From: Nocardiopsis suaedae
Lineage (GTDB): Bacteria; Actinomycetota; Actinomycetes; Streptosporangiales; Streptosporangiaceae
Length of the DNA stretch: 41,382 nt
NCBI RefSeq assembly: GCF_027706745.1
Contig: NZ_JAQFWP010000067.1
Span: 1 to 41,382 of the forward strand
Direction: 5' to 3'
The notes under the pieces were generated by a model that saw only the letters and a program-made list of their open reading frames with translations, searched no databases and was not told the DNA's origin. Shown here in pieces: positions 39,352 to 41,382 of the stretch (within the stretch, counting starts at the first letter, position 1; each line of letters begins with the position of its first letter). The position numbers and the translations under genes are program-made.

Positions 39352-41031
39352 TCACACCCGGTTCTCACCCTGCGGCGCGGCCGCCCGGCCGGCGGACCGG
39401 CGGCGGCGCGCCGCCACGGCGGCCGCGGCCAGGGCCCCCAGGGCCAGGGCGGACAGGGCCGCCTCGGGCAGGGCGCCCAGCCGGGTGGCGGGTGTCAGCC
39501 CCTCCTTGGCGGGCAGCTCGGCGACCTGCCAGGCGCGTTCGGCTTCGGGCGAACGGTAGGCCACCGTGCCGTCCGGGTCGACGAAGGCGCTCACCCCGCT
39601 GGTGGAGGCGACCACGGCGGGGCGGCCGTGCTCGACGGCCCGCAGCCGGGTGATGGCGAGCTGCTGGTCGGACTGGCCGGTGAAGTTGTAATTGGCGTTG
39701 TTGGTGGGCACGGCGATGATCTGCCCGCCCCCGGCGACCGCCTCGCGCAGCGGCCGGTCGAAGGCCACGTCGAAGCAGATGGCGGTGGCCAGCGTGGTCC
39801 CGCCGATGGGCAGGTCGCCCGGCTCGGTGCCGGGGACGCCGTCGCTGCCGACCTGCCGCAGGCGGCTCACGAAGCGGGTGAAGAACTCCCGGTAGGGGAT
39901 GTACTCGCCGAAGGGCACCAGGTACCGCTTGGTGTAGTAGGCGCCCGGCCCCTCCCCGGGGGTCCACACCACGCTGCGGATCTGCCGCTCGGTGCCGTCC
40001 TGGCTGTAGCGGGTGATCCCGAACAGCAGCGGCGCGCCGATGCGCTCGGCGGCCCGGTCGATGAGCGCGGCCGCCTCGGGGTCGGCGTAGGCGTCCAGGT
40101 CGCTGGCGTTCTCGGGCAGGACCACCAGGTCCGGCCGCTCGGCCTCCCCGGCGTCCACGGCCTCGGCGAGCTCTTCGACGGTGTCCACGTGGTTCCGCAG
40201 CACCTGCATGCGCTCGCCGAGGATGTCCATCTCGCCGACGTTGGGCACGTTGCCCTGGATCAGGGCGACGGTGACGGTGTCGCCGGTGTCCGGGGCACCG
40301 ATGCGGGGCGCCGCCATACCGGACAGGGGGACGGCGACCGCACCGGCCAGCAGGGCGGCGGGCACCGCGAGGGCGCGTGGGCCCACCCCCCGGGTTCGGG
40401 CGCGGATCGCGCCCAGAACGGCGGCCAGCAGCAGCGTGCCGCTCAGCGCCACGGCGAAGGAGGCCAGCGGCGAGGACCCCAGGGCGGCGTAGCCGGAGAA
40501 GGGGGTGTCGGGCTGGGCGAAGGCGAGCTTGCCCCAGGGGAAGCCGCCGAGCGGGAAGCGGGCGCGCACCGCCTCTTGGAGCACCCACATGGCGGCGGTC
40601 CACACGGGCCATCCGGGCAGCCGGGAGAGGGCGGCGATGCCCATGGCCATGGGGGCGAAGTAGACGGTCTCGGCGGCGGCGATGAGCAGCCACACGTCGG
40701 CGCCGAAGACGTTCTGCCACTGGATGAGCGGCACCATGAGCACGGCGCCGGAGAGCAGGCCGAGCCAGGCGGCGCGGCGGAGGCGGACGCCGATCAGCGC
40801 CGCTCCGAGCAGGGCGACGGCGAGGGGGCCGAGCCACCACAGCCCGTAGGGCGGCAGGGAGAGGAGCTGGGCCAGTCCGGCCGCGGCGGCGGCCGCGGCG
40901 CGCAGCAGGGTGGTGCGGCCGGGGCGGGGGCGGCGCGCGGAGGGGGCGGGGTCCGGGGCGGTCCCGGCGCCCTCGGCGTCTCCGGCGTCGGAGCGGGTGC
41001 CCTCGGCTACCACGTGCGGCTCGCTTTCCAC
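39352..41031 (-). CDS. lnt: Apolipoprotein N-acyltransferase
   Basis: This 559-residue protein has an N-terminal charged tail of about 40 residues and a membrane domain of six or so segments (about 45-245). A nitrilase-like catalytic domain (about 250-500) and a final membrane helix follow. The triad is visible as Glu in VVLPENASD (near 306), Lys in YYTKRYLVPFGEYIPYR (near 367) and Cys in AICFDVAF (near 418). It adds the N-terminal fatty acid to lipoproteins such as the PstS and sugar-binding proteins in this window. The start is GTG 41031 with a weak ribosome-binding site. A polyprenol-phosphate mannosyltransferase gene, often found next to actinobacterial lnt, is not seen here. Confidence 0.92.
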   Translation of the reverse strand: MESEPHVVAEGTRSDAGDAEGAGTAPDPAPSARRPRPGRTTLLRAAAAAAAGLAQLLSLPPYGLWWLGPLAVALLGAALIGVRLRRAAWLGLLSGAVLMVPLIQWQNVFGADVWLLIAAAETVYFAPMAMGIAALSRLPGWPVWTAAMWVLQEAVRARFPLGGFPWGKLAFAQPDTPFSGYAALGSSPLASFAVALSGTLLLAAVLGAIRARTRGVGPRALAVPAALLAGAVAVPLSGMAAPRIGAPDTGDTVTVALIQGNVPNVGEMDILGERMQVLRNHVDTVEELAEAVDAGEAERPDLVVLPENASDLDAYADPEAAALIDRAAERIGAPLLFGITRYSQDGTERQIRSVVWTPGEGPGAYYTKRYLVPFGEYIPYREFFTRFVSRLRQVGSDGVPGTEPGDLPIGGTTLATAICFDVAFDRPLREAVAGGGQIIAVPTNNANYNFTGQSDQQLAITRLRAVEHGRPAVVASTSGVSAFVDPDGTVAYRSPEAERAWQVAELPAKEGLTPATRLGALPEAALSALALGALAAAAVAARRRRSAGRAAAPQGENRV

Positions 41032-41382
41032 CTGCGTCCCCGGGGCCCTGCGCCGGGGCGGGGAGGGCGCGCGGCCGGTCGGCCGTCGGCGCCGGGACGT
41101 CTGCTCTGCGGGGAGGGGGATGGCGCACCGGGGCCTATGTCCCGGTACGGCGCAACAGTACCACTCGCCCCCGCGGGGCCTCGGTGGGCGCCGCAGGCCC
41201 GGCGGGCTCCGGGCGGGGCTCGGGAGGGGGTGCGGGTCCGGCCGGGGTGCGCCGCGGGGAGGACCAGGGACCGCCGGCCCGGAGGGACGCCCGGCGCGGG
41301 GGTGCCGCGGCCCGGAGTCCTCTGGCCTCCCCGCGCCTTCCGCCGTGCGGCGGGCGTCCTCCCGGACGGCCGCCCCGGCGGG
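41032..41382. other. Right edge, no supported gene
   Basis: These 351 bp upstream of lnt show no convincing open frame. ACAGTACCACT near 41155 is the only relatively AT-rich spot and might be part of a promoter. Beyond about 41180 the sequence is uniform G/C runs. Confidence 0.5.

Overview
The window is very GC-rich (roughly three quarters G+C by eye) and has the codon use, GTG/TTG starts and gene families of a filamentous actinomycete: RbpA, an Rv3235-like protein, a Ddn-like deazaflavin (F420) protein, LutABC, TreY/TreZ, a fused PabAB and a TNT-domain secreted protein. The mix fits a Nocardiopsis-type genus (Nocardiopsaceae/Streptosporangiales), but that placement is inference. I see 36 protein genes and no rRNA, tRNA, CRISPR array, complete insertion sequence or phage. 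Most of it reads as chromosomal background with a few accessory pockets.

Layout. 341-6440: a divergent Nramp-type transporter, a secreted TNT-domain (NAD glycohydrolase-type) protein, an Rpn/PD-(D/E)XK-type protein of lower GC, a HhH-GPD glycosylase, two tandem small secreted proteins with almost identical mature parts, and a Tat-exported PGRP/amidase-2 protein. 6620-9572: an alpha/beta hydrolase overlapping a cytochrome P450, then a membrane-anchored ACT-domain protein. 9651-14610: a FadR-type GntR regulator divergent from a FAH-family hydrolase followed by lutA-lutB-lutC. Two matching operator-like sites and a near-consensus promoter lie between them. This looks like a complete, locally regulated module for a substrate that yields lactate. 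14669-20320: a lipoate-protein ligase with its accessory domain at the N-terminus, fused pabAB, a NUDIX hydrolase and a class III aminotransferase.

20465-25984: treY, an RlmA-type rRNA methyltransferase gene and treZ, all on the minus strand. TreY and TreZ together make trehalose from maltodextrin ends. 26243-28057: aroQ, with a 130-bp MITE-like palindrome just upstream, and an orphan pstS. 28119-31942: a degenerate glycosyltransferase-2 protein with a likely leaderless promoter, an Rv3235-like gene lying between two inverted copies of a long palindromic repeat, and a glycerophosphodiesterase. 31939-41031: a UMF1-family transporter translationally coupled to that phosphodiesterase, a sugar-type ABC importer (binding protein and two permeases, no ATPase), a Ddn-like protein, rbpA behind a sigma-R-type promoter, a HAD-IIA phosphatase, fxsA and lnt.

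The signals least explained by known genes are the intergenic palindromes. One family has a core resembling GATCTCGGGGAAACGACGC followed by its complement. It occurs three times, twice as a roughly 220-280-bp element in inverted orientation on either side of a single small gene. A separate 130-bp element precedes aroQ, and another long imperfect palindrome lies downstream of treY. The twin secreted mini-proteins and the operator pair in front of the lut module are the other main leads.
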